The position numbers and the translations under genes were made by a program. Below are positions 1-11,639 of a DNA stretch of 64,000 bases, one piece after another. How positions within the stretch are numbered: position 1 is the first letter of the stretch; the number at the start of each line of letters is the position of its first letter. The notes under the pieces are model-generated. The model ran no database searches. It was not told where the DNA came from and worked only from the letters and a program-made list of their open reading frames with translations. The stretch covers positions 26,362,563 to 26,426,562 of the forward strand of contig JAVGWX010000018.1 of assembly GCA_036924085.1 (NCBI GenBank), in the 5' to 3' direction. The stretch is from Ariolimax columbianus (lineage: Eukaryota > Mollusca > Gastropoda > Stylommatophora > Arionidae).

Positions 1-926
1 TACTTGCCACCTCATCGTCTAGGCTGACAGATCTCGACAGCATGCTGCCCAGATATGTGAATTTGTCTACGACATTTAGCGTCTGCCGGCTGACTGTAGT
101 CTCTGGTTTTGTGTACGGTATACCTGGTGCTGGTTGGTACATGACCTCTGTTTTTTTTAGCTTTTATGGTCAGGCCAAAATTGTCGCATGCGGCAGAGAA
201 CCGGTCCATTCCAACCTGCATGTTCAGTTCTGAGCTGCTCATTAGAGTGTAGTCGTCAGCAAATAGAAGTTTCCTGATTATGTCGCCAGCCACTTTGGTT
301 TTGGCCTTCATTCTTCTGGGATTGAGTAACTTGCCATCTGTGCGGTACTTTATGGGTATTCCAAGCTCCAGTGATCCGAAGGCGTCTGTCATTGTGGCCG
401 CGAACATCGTGCTGAACAAGGTCGGGGTGAGTACACATCCTTGTTTTACTCCGTTTGATACTAGAAACGTTTTAGAGAATGCACCGCTGTCCAGTACACG
501 AGCATACATGCCTTCGTGTAGCTGTTTCACCGTGGTTATGAACTTGTTGGGGTAGCCAAACTTGGACATTATCATCCACAGCCCTCCTCTGTTTACTGTA
601 TCAAATGCCTTTGTCAAATCAATAAATGTGGTGTACAAGGCCTGATTTTGTTCCCGACACTTCTCTTGTACTTAGCGAGCGGTAAAAATCATGTCCACTG
701 TTCCTCTTCCGGCTCTGAACCCACATTGGCTTTCTGGGAGGTGGTGGCTTTGTTCAAGGTGTTTGTTGAGCCTGTTTAGCAGTAAGCGAGCTAGGATCTT
801 GCCTGCTACGGAGAGTAGCGATATTCCACGATGATTGTCGCATTCCTGACGGTTGCCTTTTCTTTTGTACATGTGAACGATTGAGGTGTCCATTAGCTTC
901 TGCTGAATTTTTCCTTCAGCCCACAT
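1..926 (-). mobile_element. LINE reverse transcriptase fragment (family L-B), sense half of an inverted copy
   Basis: Minus-strand reading gives the middle and end of an RT domain. It starts with a fingers motif (SIVHMYKRKGN), continues through GFRAGRGTVDM, FIDLTKAFDTV (first catalytic Asp) and GVKQGC, and reaches the catalytic LFADD box at about 252-263. The frame is broken by a TAA at 672-674 where CAA (Gln) is expected, and by a one-base slip in the T8 run at 151-158. After the slip the reading continues in another frame with DKFTYLGS. It is an inactive RNA-templated DNA polymerase relic of a non-LTR retrotransposon. The matching endonuclease half lies at 929-2115 on the other strand. The copy runs off the window edge at base 1. 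The clade is not assigned. Confidence 0.9.
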
Positions 927-928
927 GT

Positions 929-2115
929 GACAGAAGGAAACAAAAGATAAGTTTTATGAGGACCTTGAGGCGCTCATCGCTGCAGTCCCCAAATCTGACA
1001 AATTGGTCATCCTCGGTGATTTTAACGCTAGGGTTGGCACAAACAATACAGCCTGAGAGGAGGCCATTGGCAGACATGGTATCGGAAAATGCAATAGTAA
1101 CGGACTGCTCCATCTGAGGACATGTGCTGCAAATGAACTACTCAATACAAACACAGCTTTCCGACTTCCGGTCCGAAATAGAACCACATGGATGCACCCA
1201 AGGTCCCGCCACTGGCACCTCATTGACTACATTATCATCATATTGGGATCGAGCGTATGCTATGGTAACGAAGAGCATGTGTGGTGCAGAATGTTGGACC
1301 GACCATCGACTTGTCATTGCCAAACTAAACTTCAAGATCCAGCCGAAATGCGCCCCCAGGGAAAGAAGCCACAGAGGAGGCTAAATGTCTCTCAGCTGAA
1401 ATACGAACCCACGACAGTAGGCTTCCAGGAAGAGCTTGACGGCAGACTATCTGAGCTTCGTTTTGAAAAGAACGACATCGAAGAGAACTGGGCATCATTG
1501 AGAAACACACTCTACGATACAGCTGTTAAACACATTGGCCCACTCACGCGCAAGCATAAGGACTGGTTTGACGATAACGATCTGGAAATACAGGGCCTTC
1601 TCGATGCAAAACATGAAGCGCACAGGGAATACCAGAGGGACACACCATCTCCGGCAGCAAAAGCTGCCTTCAATACTGCTCGCAAAGCTGTCCAGACCAG
1701 GCTTAGAGAGATGCAAGACTCCTGGCTCAGCAAAAGAGCTGACGAAATTGAGATGTTCGCCGAGCGTCATGACACCAAACGGCTTTACGAGACACTAAAA
1801 ACTCTCTACGGCCTGCAGCCCTCTAGTAATACTCCAGTTCGCAGTGCGGATGGAGCACTGCTAACAGATAAGGTTCAGAATCTAGACAGATGGGCAGACC
1901 ACTTCTGCAAAATACTAAACCACCCATCGTCCATAAATGAGGAGGCCATCCGGCGAATGCCGCAGGTGGAACTGAACCTGGCGTTGGACGAAGTCATCAC
2001 TGAGGAGGAAGTCGACAGGGCAATCAGTTCACTATCTATAGGAAAAGCTCCAGGAGCGGATGCAATACCAGCAGAGCTATACAAGACAACTGTCCCATCC
2101 CTCACTAGAAGGTGA
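929..2115 (+). mobile_element. LINE endonuclease half (family L-B), inverted 5' part
   Basis: The plus strand encodes the C-terminal half of an APE-type endonuclease followed by the linker into [14 protein letters not shown] (about 1003-1038) and WTDHRLV (about 1298-1318) carry the Asp/Asn and Asp-His residues typical of this nuclease. The linker follows, ending in KAPGADAIPAELYK near 2085. A TGA replaces an expected Trp codon just after the NNTA motif, and a frameshift falls near 1235-1255. The fragment ends where the RT on the minus strand (926 downwards) would begin, so the two halves appear to be one element with its 5' part flipped. The product is non-functional. Family placement is by motif recall, not by search. 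Confidence 0.88.
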
Positions 2116-2796
2116 AATATACTGATTAGACTATTATAATCAGAGCCAAATGAAACATACTGATCATACTATTATAATCAGAGCCAAATGAAACATACTG
2201 ATCATTTTATTATAGTCAGGGTCATGTGAAACATACTGATCAGACTATTATAGTCAGTGCCAAATGAAACATACTGGTCAAATTATGTTAGAGTCATGTG
2301 AAATAAACTGATCAGACTAATATAGTCAGGGTGAAGTGAAACATATTTATCAGACTATGTACGTTAGGTGAAATATACTGATCAGACTATGTTAGTCTCG
2401 GTTAGGTGAAATATACTGATCAGACTATGTTAGTCAGGGACAGGTGAAACATACTGATCAGACTATTTTAGTCAGGGTTATGTGAAATATACTGATCAGA
2501 CTATGTTAGTCAGGGACAGGTGAAATATACTGATCAGACTATGTTAGTCAGGGACAGGTGAAACATACTGATCAGACTATTTTAGTCAGGGTTATGTGGA
2601 ATATACTGATTAGACAATGTTAGTCAGGGTTAGGTGAAATATACTGATTAGACTATGTTATTCAGGGTTATGCAAAATATACTGATCAGACTATGTTAGG
2701 GTTAGGTGAAATATTCTGATCAGATTAAGTTGGAGTTATGTAAAATATACTGATCAGACTATGTTAGTCAGGGTCAAATGAAACATACTGATCAAG
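2116..2796. repeat. Tandem array, unit about 37-41 bp
   Basis: About 17 imperfect units of the type GTGAAATATACTGATCAGAC plus a variable TATGTTAGTCAGGGTTA tail. Units contain the palindrome TGATCA and vary in length because of small deletions. The array starts exactly at the outer end of the LINE endonuclease fragment. No coding capacity is visible. Confidence 0.9.
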
Positions 2797-2814
2797 ACAC
2801 CCCTTCCCCCCATG

Positions 2815-2995
2815 ATCACTTTCTAACAAGCTGTTACGTGGAAGTCTGGCTTATAAGGCTCAGATCGACACTGTGACCCCTTTAGTGTGAGTTTACACAT
2901 CTTCTTTGCATTACACTACAGCCAGGAGGACCCCGGTCCATTTTCTCTAAGTGCGTCCCAGTATGTGAAAAGAGTCATTGTAACTTGCCACCGTA
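2815..2995 (-). repeat. Dispersed repeat family D, diverged copy
   Basis: On the minus strand this stretch shares spaced blocks with 25860-26085, 48860-49080 and 44655-44835. The blocks are GGCAAGTTACAATGACTC, the CACAT...GGG block and GGGTCACAGTGTCGA. It is an old interspersed repeat whose class I cannot name. Confidence 0.45.
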
Positions 2996-3126
2996 GAGAA
3001 TTGTCCTAACTTAAGCCTGGAGCGTGAATGACTAGCATCTTCATGTTTATGAGTAGAGAAAACAAAGACATTTTGTAGTTCAGGATTCTTTATTTGGTGC
3101 AAGCTGTGTGAGCGCACATATGAACA

Positions 3127-3133
3127 CACACAA

Positions 3134-3178
<45 letters not shown>
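3127..3178. repeat. (AC)n microsatellite
   Basis: A dinucleotide run of about 52 bases with one early interruption (AAACG). The stretch 3180-3530 after it contains no gene or element I recognise. Confidence 0.95.
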
Positions 3179-3185
<7 letters not shown>

Positions 3186-3536
3186 GCTAGCCTACACAAT
3201 AAGGTCAAACACTTACGCCAAAACGTTACCTGGGCAACAAATTGTTATATTTGGTGACATCGTAATCCCAACATCGCCCCTCGAAAACATCCTTAATGTT
3301 CTCTGTTGTTCCTTTATTTGCCCCGGGATCTCCTTGTGGGGCCACAATTTGTATAGCCACCGCCGCAAGAAGACACAACATCACGTTTGTCATCATGAAG
3401 TTGTTGAAGTATCTGCCGGTTCAAAAGAGTCACAAAACTGTAGACAGCAGATTACTCTCAACACAACATGAATGGCAATGAAGAGGTTCACGGCATGTCA
3501 AAATTGAGGATAGCTACCTTAAATTGTTGATGGGAT

Positions 3537-3885
3537 CAAGTTGCTGAGCAGCGCATGAGCTGCAGTGGTCAGCGACCCATAGCTGACTGCTAGCGTCAGG
3601 GCCAGCGAACCAGAGCTGCCAAGACCCTTCTACCCCTCCACGTGGTGAACCTGGATAACAGGCTGCATCAGGGCAGACTGGCTAAGGAGAAGGGATCGAA
3701 GAGGTAATACTTATCCGGTACTAAAAAAAGGCTTGCTCAAGTCGGATGTGTTGGACCGAAAGGTGCAAATATCGCATTCAAGCTGTAAACTACGACACAA
3801 CGCATTCCGTTCTCTGGACAACATTCTGCTACTTAAGCCCTTTCAGGGTTTGGTAGCAGGAGATTGAGAACGAACGAAGCCAAGC
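3537..3885 (+). repeat. Dispersed repeat family A (SINE-like), long copy
   Basis: Roughly 350 bases that recur at 7165-7475 (minus), 11459-11628 (minus), 38289-38590 (plus) and 47755-47925 (plus); its middle also occurs inside the SINE at 26709-26974. Shared landmarks are AGCGACCCATAGCTGACTGC at the left, GGATGTGTTGGACCGAAAGG in the middle and a 3' end of the form TTGGTAGC(A/G)GGAGATTGAG. No coding capacity. The link with a tRNA-headed SINE suggests a Pol III-derived retroposon. Confidence 0.75.
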
Positions 3886-3989
3886 CAAATATCTCTTCCA
3901 ATAAAGGATGCTTATCAAGGGAAACGTGAACTCATTTGATCAATGGAGGGGCATCCGGTTTTGCGTTGATAGTGAGAACTATTGAGATA

Positions 3990-4538
3990 AATAATTGATT
4001 GACAAGTACTGGACATGTTAAGCCGTGTAAACCATTTAAACGGGACGTTGGCCTACTGACATGTACTCGAGTTTCGTCTTGTTTCTGTCCTGATGGGATG
4101 TGGACAGTTCTGGAAAAGCAGGGACTTGAAGCTTGCTACAAAGATACGTTGAAAAGTTGCTATGATATTTTCACCACCGTCATTCGTTCATTCACACGAC
4201 CGATAACTATCGCCACTAAAAGAGATGTGCGACATGGCGATCCCATCTCGAGCAACCTTTTCTCTGCATGCCTGGAGACGATGAGACATTGTGACTAGTG
4301 TGAGTACGGCGTCGTCATAAATGTGTGATTAATCGATCACTTACGATCTGCCGAAGATATCATATTCAACACAGAGGCACCCACTGAAGCCACACATGTA
4401 CTTATATCGCTTGGAGTGGAAGACGGGGAAGCAGGTCTCGTTATAATTACAAGAAAAACGAAAGCTTTGCGCAACCGAGTTGCAGAGACCAGCCCAGTGC
4501 TCATAAAGGAAACCCCATTCAAGGATGGCGACGAATGC
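3990..4538 (+). mobile_element. LINE RT fragment upstream of the 18-bp array
   Basis: The plus strand encodes RT palm sequence: WTVLEKQGLEACYKDTLK, TKRDVRHGDPISSNLFSA (equivalent of the RxGVRQGDPxSP box), then LRSAEDIIF where the catalytic FADD box is expected, so the box is degenerate. It continues through GLVIITRKTKAL into the thumb and reaches GDECIYF, where the array begins. There is an in-frame stop near 4294. The remainder of the same domain resumes at 6838. Confidence 0.88.
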
Positions 4539-6837
4539 ATCTACTTCTGCCGTGTCATCTACTTCTGCCGTCTCATCTACTTCTGCCGTTTCATCTACCT
4601 CGGCCGTCTCATCTACCTAGGCCGTCTCATCTACCTAAGCCGTCTCATCTCCCTAGGCCGTCTCATCTACATAAGACGTCTCATCTACCTAGGCCGTCTC
4701 ATCTACCTAAGACGTCTCATCTACCTAGGCCGTCTCATTTACCTCGGCCGTCTCATCTACCAAGGCCCTCTAATCTGCCTAGGCCGTCTCATCTACCTAG
4801 GCCGTCTCATCTACCTAGGCCGTCTCATCTATCTAGGCCGTCTCATCTACCTCTGCCGTCTTATCTACCTATACCGTCTCATCTACCTAGGCCGTCTCAT
4901 CTACCTAGATCGTCTCATCTATATAGACCGTCTCATCTACCTAGGCCGTCTCATCTACCTAGGCCGTCTCATCTACCTCGACCGTCTCATCTACTTCTGC
5001 CGTCTCATCTACCTAGGCCGTCTAATCTACCAAGGTGTCTCATCTACCTAGGCCGTCTCATCTACCTCGGCCGTCTCATCTACATAGGCCGTCTCATCTA
5101 CCTAGGCCGTCTCATCTACCTAAGCCTTCTCATCTACCTAGGCCGTCTCATCTACCTAGGCCGTCTCATTTACCTCGGCCGTCTCATCTACCTAGGCCGT
5201 CTCAACTACATAGGCCGTCTCATCTATCTCGACCGTCTCATCTACCTCGGCCATCTCGTCTACCTAGGCCGTCTCATCTACCTAAGACGTCTCTTCTACC
5301 TAGGCCGTCTCATTTACCTCGGCCGTCTCATCTACCTAGGCCCTCTAATCTGCCTAGGCCGTCTCATCTACCTAGGCCGTCTCATCTACCTAGACCGTTT
5401 CATCTATCTAGGCCATCTCATCTACCTCTGCCGTCTCATCTACCTATACCGTCTCATCTACCTAGGCCGTCTCATCTACCTAGATCGTCTCATCTACCTA
5501 GGCCGTCTCATCTACCTAGGCCATCTCATCTACCTAGGCCGTCTCATCTATATAGACCGTCTCATCTACATAGGCCGTCTCATCTACCTAGGCCGTCTCA
5601 TCTACCTCGACCGTCTCATCTACTTCTGCCGTCTCATCTACCTAGGCCGTCTAATCTACCAAGGTGTCTCATCTACCTAGGCCGTCTCATCTACCTCGGC
5701 CGTCTCATCTACATAGGCCGTCTCATCTACCTAGGCCGTCTCATCTACCTAAGCCTTCTCATCTACCTAGGCCGTCTATCTACTTAGGCCGTCTGATCTA
5801 CCTAAGCCTTTTCATCTACCTAGGCCGTCTCATCTACCTAGGCCGTCTCATCTACCTAAGCCTTCTCATCTACCTAGGCCGTCTCATCTACCTAGGCCGT
5901 CTCATTTACCTCGGCCGTCTCATCTACCTAGGCCGTCTCAACTACATAGGCCGTCTCATCTATCTCGACCGTCTCATCTACCTCGGCCGTCTCGTCTACC
6001 TAGGCCGTCTCATCTACCTAAGACGTCTCTTCTACCTAGGCCGTCTCATTTACCTCGGCCGTCTCATCTACCTAGGCCCTCTAATCTGCCTAGGCCGTCT
6101 CATCTACCTAGGCCGTCTCATCTACCTAGGCCGTTTCATCTATCTAGGCCATCTCATCTACCTCTGCCGTCTCATCTACCTATACCGCCTCATCTACCTA
6201 GGCCGTCTCATCTACCTAGATCGTCTCATCTACCTAGGCCGTCTCATCTACCTAGGCCATCTCATCTACCTAGGCCGTCTCATCTATATAGACCGTCTCA
6301 TCTACATAGGCCGTCTCATCTACCTAGGCCGTCTCATCTACCTCGACCGTCTCATCTACTTCTGCCGTCTCATCTACCTAGGCCGTCTAATCTACCAAGG
6401 TGTCTCATCTACCTAGGCCGTCTCATCTACCTCGGCCGTCTCATCTACATAGGCCGTCTCATCTACCTAGGCCGTCTCATCTACCTAAGCCTTCTCATCT
6501 ACCTAGGCCGTCTATCTACTTAGGCCGTCTCATTTACCTCGGCCGTCTCATCTACCTCGTCCGTCTTAACTACATAGGCCGTCTCATCTACCTCGGCCGT
6601 CTCATCTACCTAGGCCTACTCATCTACCTCGGCCGTCTCATCTACCTAGGCCGTCTCATCTACCTAGGCTGTCTCATCTACCTCGGCCGTCTCATCTACC
6701 TAGGCCGTCTCATCTACCTAGGCTGTCTCATCTACCTCGGCCGTCTCATCTACCCAGGCCGTCTCATCTACCTAGGCCGTTTCATCTACTTCTGCCGTCT
6801 CATCTACCTAGACCGTTTCATCTACTTCTGCCGTCTC
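4539..6837. repeat. 2.3-kb array of 18-bp units inside a LINE RT ORF
   Basis: About 128 units of the consensus ATCTACCTAGGCCGTCTC (IYLGRL in the LINE frame). The length, 2299 bp, equals 128 x 18 minus 5. I find exactly five units shortened by one base (three of the form CCAAGGTGTCTC near 5031, 5660 and 6396, and two GCCGTCTATC near 5776 and 6510). Blocks starting at 5031, 5660 and 6396 are near-copies of each other, so larger segments were also duplicated (spacing 629 and 736 bp). All long reading frames here (IYLGRL, HLPRPS) are by-products of the repeat, not genes. Confidence 0.97.
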
Positions 6838-7110
6838 ATCACCAAGGAAGATAGAATGAAGCACGAAATTGCCAGTCGCCGACGAGCGGGCTGTGCGGCC
6901 TTTAACTCGATAAAAACGGCAAGAGACGCCAGGGAAGACACCAGACTGCGAGCAGACATATTCGACTCAGTGGTCCTACCAGCGCAATTCTCTGGATATG
7001 AAATCTGGTCTCTGACAAAAGCCTCGCTTAAGCGCCGTCACGTGGGCCTATCACTTAGACAATATCGCCAGATGGGCCTACACAACAGTGACATGTGACA
7101 TTATCACACG
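6838..7110 (+). mobile_element. LINE RT thumb/C-terminal part downstream of the 18-bp array
   Basis: Immediately after the array the LINE reading resumes as TKEDRMKHEIASRRRAG, then LRADIFDSVVLPA and LTKASLK, the usual thumb and connection region of this LINE type. It ends with SLRQYRQMGLHNSDM and a stop at 7096-7098. The five missing bases in the array put this part in a different frame from the upstream part, so the element is dead. Confidence 0.85.
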
Positions 7111-7164
7111 TCAATTATATGATACAGTACGCCAACAACTCAAAGAACCGCTGAACTGGCCATG

Positions 7165-7475
7165 TAGTCAGATTTGGCTTGGCCTGACTTCGTTAGTTTT
7201 CAATCTCCCGATACCAAACCATGAAATGGCATAAGTAGCAGAATGTAGTCAAGAGAACGGAATTCGTTGTGTCGTAGTTTACAGCTTCACTGCGGCGATA
7301 TTTGCACCTTTCGGTCCAACACATCTGACTTGAGCAAACATTTTTTGAGTAACGGGTTAGCATTCCCTCTTCGATCCCTTCTCCTTAACCAGTCTGCCCT
7401 GCTGCAGCCTGTTATCCAGGGTCACAGCGTGGGATCACAGCTCATGCACTGCTCAGCATCTTGATCCCGTAGTCA
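7165..7475 (-). repeat. Dispersed repeat family A, minus copy
   Basis: Reverse-complement copy of 3537-3885. It carries the GGTCCAACACATCTGACTTG block and ends in the complement of the AGCTGTGATCCC head. It lies directly after the LINE fragment, so this LINE plus array is bracketed by two family A copies in opposite orientation. Confidence 0.75.
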
Positions 7476-7479
7476 GATT

Positions 7480-7850
7480 TAAAGATGAATGCTGGAGCAC
7501 AGCAACCACTTTGTGGTATCCACACGGCAACAAATAAAGACCACCTGGAGGGCTCCTCCACTAGATGGCAAAATCGTTCGACCCGTCAACGCTCGCGATT
7601 CTAGAACAAACAAGTTAGCCTTCCACTGGGCAACCCGTACTCGAGACAGAACCGACTGGAAACTGAACATGGGACTCGCACAAATCGAGAGAAAAAACAC
7701 AAAGAACTGCCCGTGCCGCAGAGAGATGCACCAACATGCTACCACCAAGTCACATGAGAGTTGGGATCTGCACCACGTCTATCGCCCTGGTAGATGTGCA
7801 GGTCGACTAAAATTAAGACCAAGAGGTCACTGACCCATTATATATATGTG
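7480..7850 (+). other. Unrecognised 114-codon ORF region (7489-7833)
   Basis: The ORF at 7489-7833 reads through about 345 bases without a stop but has no domain I recognise. It includes WATRTRDRTDWKLNMG and a CPCRREMH motif that might be a remnant of a LINE cysteine/histidine knuckle. Its 3' end resembles the GTAGA(A)GTACAGGTCGACTAA tail of repeat family B. It is probably transposon-derived non-coding DNA. Confidence 0.3.
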
Positions 7851-7852
7851 AA

Positions 7853-8790
7853 GTGTCTACGGTCCTTGACAAAGGTGTCAAATGTTATACCATCTTGGAC
7901 ATTCTGTTTGCTGGCACTTGTGCCCTGAGCACTAGCGCAAGACATGACACGCAGTTCACTATGGTCGAGTTTTCAAATACATGCTCTTGTTTTGGTCTCA
8001 CAATAAATACAAATAAGACTCATATGCTGTTCCAGGGAATCCCTAGCACGAACCGATTATCATACTGCATACCCTGCGTCGATGGGTGATAGAGGAATTT
8101 AAATGCTAAGGCAGCGTCTAACCTGAGATGAGTGCATAGACTTAGAAATCAAAAATAAGATTGCTGTGTTCAGCTCTGCATTTGAACGCCTGCGCGAAAG
8201 TGTTTGGAATTGACAAGGCATTATTTCAAAAACGAAGGTCCAAGTATGCTATGTCATCGTTCTGCCACCATCATCTACGCTTGTGAGACCTGGCCAGTGT
8301 CCAGTAGTCATGCCAAATGACTCAAACACTTCCACGTGGGCTGTCTGTGCCAGCTGCAAGATCAACTGGCAGGTCATGGTATAAAACAACGAAATCCTCC
8401 AAAGAGAAAAGTTCCAAGCATCTACACTCTGTTTGAGAGCGCCCAGTTTCAGTAAGCTGGGCATGTTGTTCGAATGTCAGACCGCAAAATGCCAAAGCAG
8501 TATGATACACTCGAGACTGGCAAGAATTAATCAGGAGGAAAGAAGAAAAGATACAAGGATTCTCTAAAGACTTCCATTTAGATGTTGCATTTTTGGAGTC
8601 GCATGCATCGCACCGCTCAGCATAGCGCTCTGCAATCACGCACATTTTTCGAATGGCTGAGCAGAAAATCCAGAATGCAGCGAAGACGAAGCATTCGAAA
8701 GGTCCTCGCGCAGGACACTACGGTTATCACCGCCGCCCAAGTATCGTATGGTGGACGGTGTGCAGATCCAGACATGACTGCATCGTAACA
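7853..8790 (+). mobile_element. LINE C-terminal half (family L-A), decayed
   Basis: Several frames together read through RT palm and C-terminal sequence. FSNTCSCFGLTINTNKTHML comes first, then FSSAFERLRESVWN near 8165-8205, a KVQVCYVIVLPP block, AGHVVRMSD at about 8458-8484, and KKRYKDSLKTS near 8535-8570. It is the same family as 48238-48440 and 53375-56060, where the order of motifs is the same. Multiple frameshifts and stops make it non-functional. Confidence 0.8.
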
Positions 8791-9240
8791 CCTAGACCAT
8801 GACCTACTTTAGATAGCTGCTCACACAAACCTGGTGTTGTCGCTATCTTTATTCGCAAGCGATAACTACAACAACAACTACTACTACTGCTATTACTGTT
8901 TACGAGTGCACCTTTTCATTTGTGTCCGTTTTACATGTAATCATATTGAACATTTATTGATGGGTCTACTCTTTTTTATAACTGACTTACCGTGACACAC
9001 ACGGTCTTTGATCACTTCCTGATAATTTATACCAACTCAAACCGTATTGTATCGTTGTCAAACACCATGTCTTACTTTTTGTTTTGATTTGTAAGTTGTT
9101 CTCATTTCATATTTGTCACTGATGAAGAATTCGTGGCCGTAACGTTGGTTTCTTCTTATTGTTGACTTGGTACGGCCACTAAACCCTATCTTATATATGT
9201 TTTTATTGATTATGGTTATGATTACTTATCTAGTAAGTAG
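8791..9240. other. AT-rich spacer, no gene seen
   Basis: No ORF, RNA gene or repeat family is recognised. It has a short ACAACAACTACTACTACTG run at 8867-8890 and an isolated CTGATGA...GTAACG stretch near 9119 (see rejected items). Confidence 0.6.
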
Positions 9241-9264
9241 CAGATAAGTTTCCACATCAGTAAC

Positions 9265-9915
9265 ATTGATATCAATCAAGTACGGGAGTTCAAATACTGA
9301 GGTAGTATGTTCACTGATGACGGCAAAGTGGACATAGAGATTGTACATAGAATTCAGAAGGTGAACAATGTTCACAATCAAATGGCACTGCTTTTGAAAC
9401 ACCCTAGAGTGCTTCTTTCAACTAAGAGGAGGCTGATAGATGCACTGTTTATTCATGCACTGCGTTACCAATGTCAATCTTGGTCCTTACTAGTAACACA
9501 TAAGAGTAAGATCCAGACCTGTAAGATGGGCTGTGTGAGAAGTACAGGGGAAAAGACAACCCGTAACCAAATACGCAACACCACGCTGAGGCAGACAGTG
9601 TGAACAAACCCAGTTAGTAACCACATTGAAGCACAATAAATCAGGTGTTTTTGTCCTTTAGTCAGAATGCATTATGACCAGCATGCAGCAAGAGCATAGC
9701 AAATGCAGGTTTAGGGTCCTGCAAGAGGCAGACGTCGACTTTGATTGATCGAGGATGTCTCTGATACTCTCAGGAAGTTAACCTAACAACAGCAAAAGCC
9801 TCCCACTTGGCAATAACAAGAAATCTACGCATCCCACCTCTTTGTGACTCAGTTTGGCAAGAGCAGTAGAACAGAAGAAGAAGTAAGTAGCATGCATTTT
9901 GCAGAACGTCGCTTC
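9265..9915 (+). mobile_element. LINE thumb/C-terminal fragment
   Basis: The plus-strand ORF from 9307 begins at the MFTDDGKVDIEIVHRIQK thumb motif (YLGSMFTDDG-like) and passes through LLSTKRRLIDALFIHALRY to IRNTTLRQTV. The reading continues in broken form to about 9860. The minus-strand fragment at 31625-31850 belongs to a similar LINE type and covers the next part of that C-terminus. Confidence 0.75.
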
Positions 9916-9944
9916 TTACAACGGCCAACCTATTTGACTGTTAT

Positions 9945-10085
9945 ACATTTCTTGGCAAGTGTCCAGTACAGTAGGATACCATTACTTCCCGTACGTGTCT
10001 ATCATATTGGACACAGGCGTGATTCAAACTGGATGCGTTGGTATTGTGCAACGGGCACTTCACAACTAGGCCACGCTGCGTGGAC
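9945..10085 (-). mobile_element. Probable tRNA-derived SINE head
   Basis: On the minus strand, CGTGGCCTAGTTGTGAAGTG fits Pol III box A and CAGTTTGAATCACG fits box B about 35 bases later. The spacing suits a tRNA-derived SINE rather than a functional tRNA, as no clean cloverleaf forms. Confidence 0.5.
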
Positions 10086-10089
10086 TATG

Positions 10090-11458
10090 TATGCGGTCTA
10101 ATAAGGATGAACTCTCAACACCAACTAAATACTCCCATGGCGTGCGTCTCATATAGCCTCTGACAACAAAGTCCATCTCCTGGCCTTCGCGCAGCAGAAT
10201 TGTTTTGACTAACAGGAGAAGGTGCGGAAGACGAGTCACTGGCGCCTTAAAACCAGTCGTTTCGGATGGAGTCCAAAGCCTAGGAAGGCAGCTCATCTAA
10301 GGAGAAGGAAAACTCTGATTTCAAACCATCTGAAGCCTTGCAGGTAATACTGGCGTATCTTGTCGGGTTTTGTCAGATATGGCTGGGCAACCTATGTTCC
10401 AATAGCTCTGAAAGTTGGTCAGCGTCTATCAAACTTGACAACCGACGATGTGCGGAGGAGCACACACAAGATGATACAATGCCTTATCCTAGAGCGAGGA
10501 AATACAACATCATCTGAGTGTTGTGGGAGGGCAGACCAGGCCCTTAGCCTTGGTTGGCGACTGGTCTAGGAGTGAAGCCTCGACAGGCGAACAGATAGAA
10601 CATTGCTCTGCTGACCCGGAAGCTTCTGTAGCTTGCCTTGTTCCAAATGTATTGGTATCACCTGTCCCTTGGAGCAAACAAGGCAGACCGAGAGAGGGAC
10701 CATACTGCATGGGCAACCATGGTCTCTATATTTCTGCCCAAACTTTGTGCTAATTAGCATATTTGCTGTCGTCTGACAAGACGAAAGGAGCCAATGAATT
10801 ATTTCAATTTTTAAAAACTTACAAAACAACAGCAACAAACATTTATCAAATTAATGTAAATCTTTTAAATCCTACATACATGCTAGAGACACTACCTCAC
10901 CTGACTGGACGTGATTGACTGACTGCCACAACGTTACAGTGTATCATGAATATCGTATATATAGTGCACACATTTGCTTGGCTCTAGGTCAAGTTTCGAT
11001 TCCATGTGAATAGTTATTTCTTCGATACTTCATCAATTACATAAACGGATTTCATAACAGAGCTTAAATATCAGGCCTCGATTCGAAAAGTTGACGCCGA
11101 TACCGGCCAGTTACACCCGATACGTGAATGTTACTTGAAAACAAAGTCAAGCCCCGTGGAAGACAATTATTGTTAAGATAGCGTTATCTGCTCCTTTCTT
11201 GAACTCGATAAGTAAACAATAGATATCATTACGAAATAGACGTGTTGTATGTTTAGTATTAGAGTCTCAAACACGCAGCCCTCGAACCACTTGCTTCTCG
11301 CTAATCTGTATATTGCGGCCCGCTACAACGTTTGTGTCCTAAATTAGGATAATAGATAATGAGGGAGATACTTGAACATACGTCCTTTGTTATCTGTAAG
11401 ACTGGTATAAAAGTAAAGCGGGTCTCACAGCAAATACTAGTTCTTCTTGTTCTTCTTC
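10090..11458. other. Spacer without recognised features
   Basis: Short ORFs only (under about 90 codons), none with a recognisable domain. Base composition becomes AT-rich after 10750. I found no repeats shared with the rest of the window. Confidence 0.5.
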
Positions 11459-11628
11459 TGCACTATTTCTCAATCTTTCGCTATCAAGCCATGAACAGGG
11501 CTTTGCAAATAGGAGGATGTAGTCCGGGTAACGGAATGCGCTGTGTCGCTAGTTTACAGCTAGGCTGTGATTTTGCACTTTTCGATCCGACACATCCGTT
11601 TCGGCAGCAAATACTGTCGGGGAAGACG
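11459..11628 (-). repeat. Dispersed repeat family A, partial minus copy
   Basis: Contains the reverse complements of the GGTAGCGGGAGATTGAGAA end and the GGATGTGTCGGATCGAAAAG block, in the order expected for a minus-strand copy lacking the left 180 bases. Confidence 0.7.
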
Positions 11629-11639
11629 TATTAGAGCCT

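Noticed and set aside
4535..6416. HLPRPS- and IYLGRL-repeat ORFs as proline-rich proteins
   Set aside because: They are frames of the 18-bp array inside a dead LINE. Only the LINE frame has meaning.
9108..9160. Hammerhead ribozyme (CTGATGA...GTAACG)
   Set aside because: The core needs GAAA where GTAA is present and I could not form stem II. Penelope-like elements can carry such motifs, but no such element is visible.
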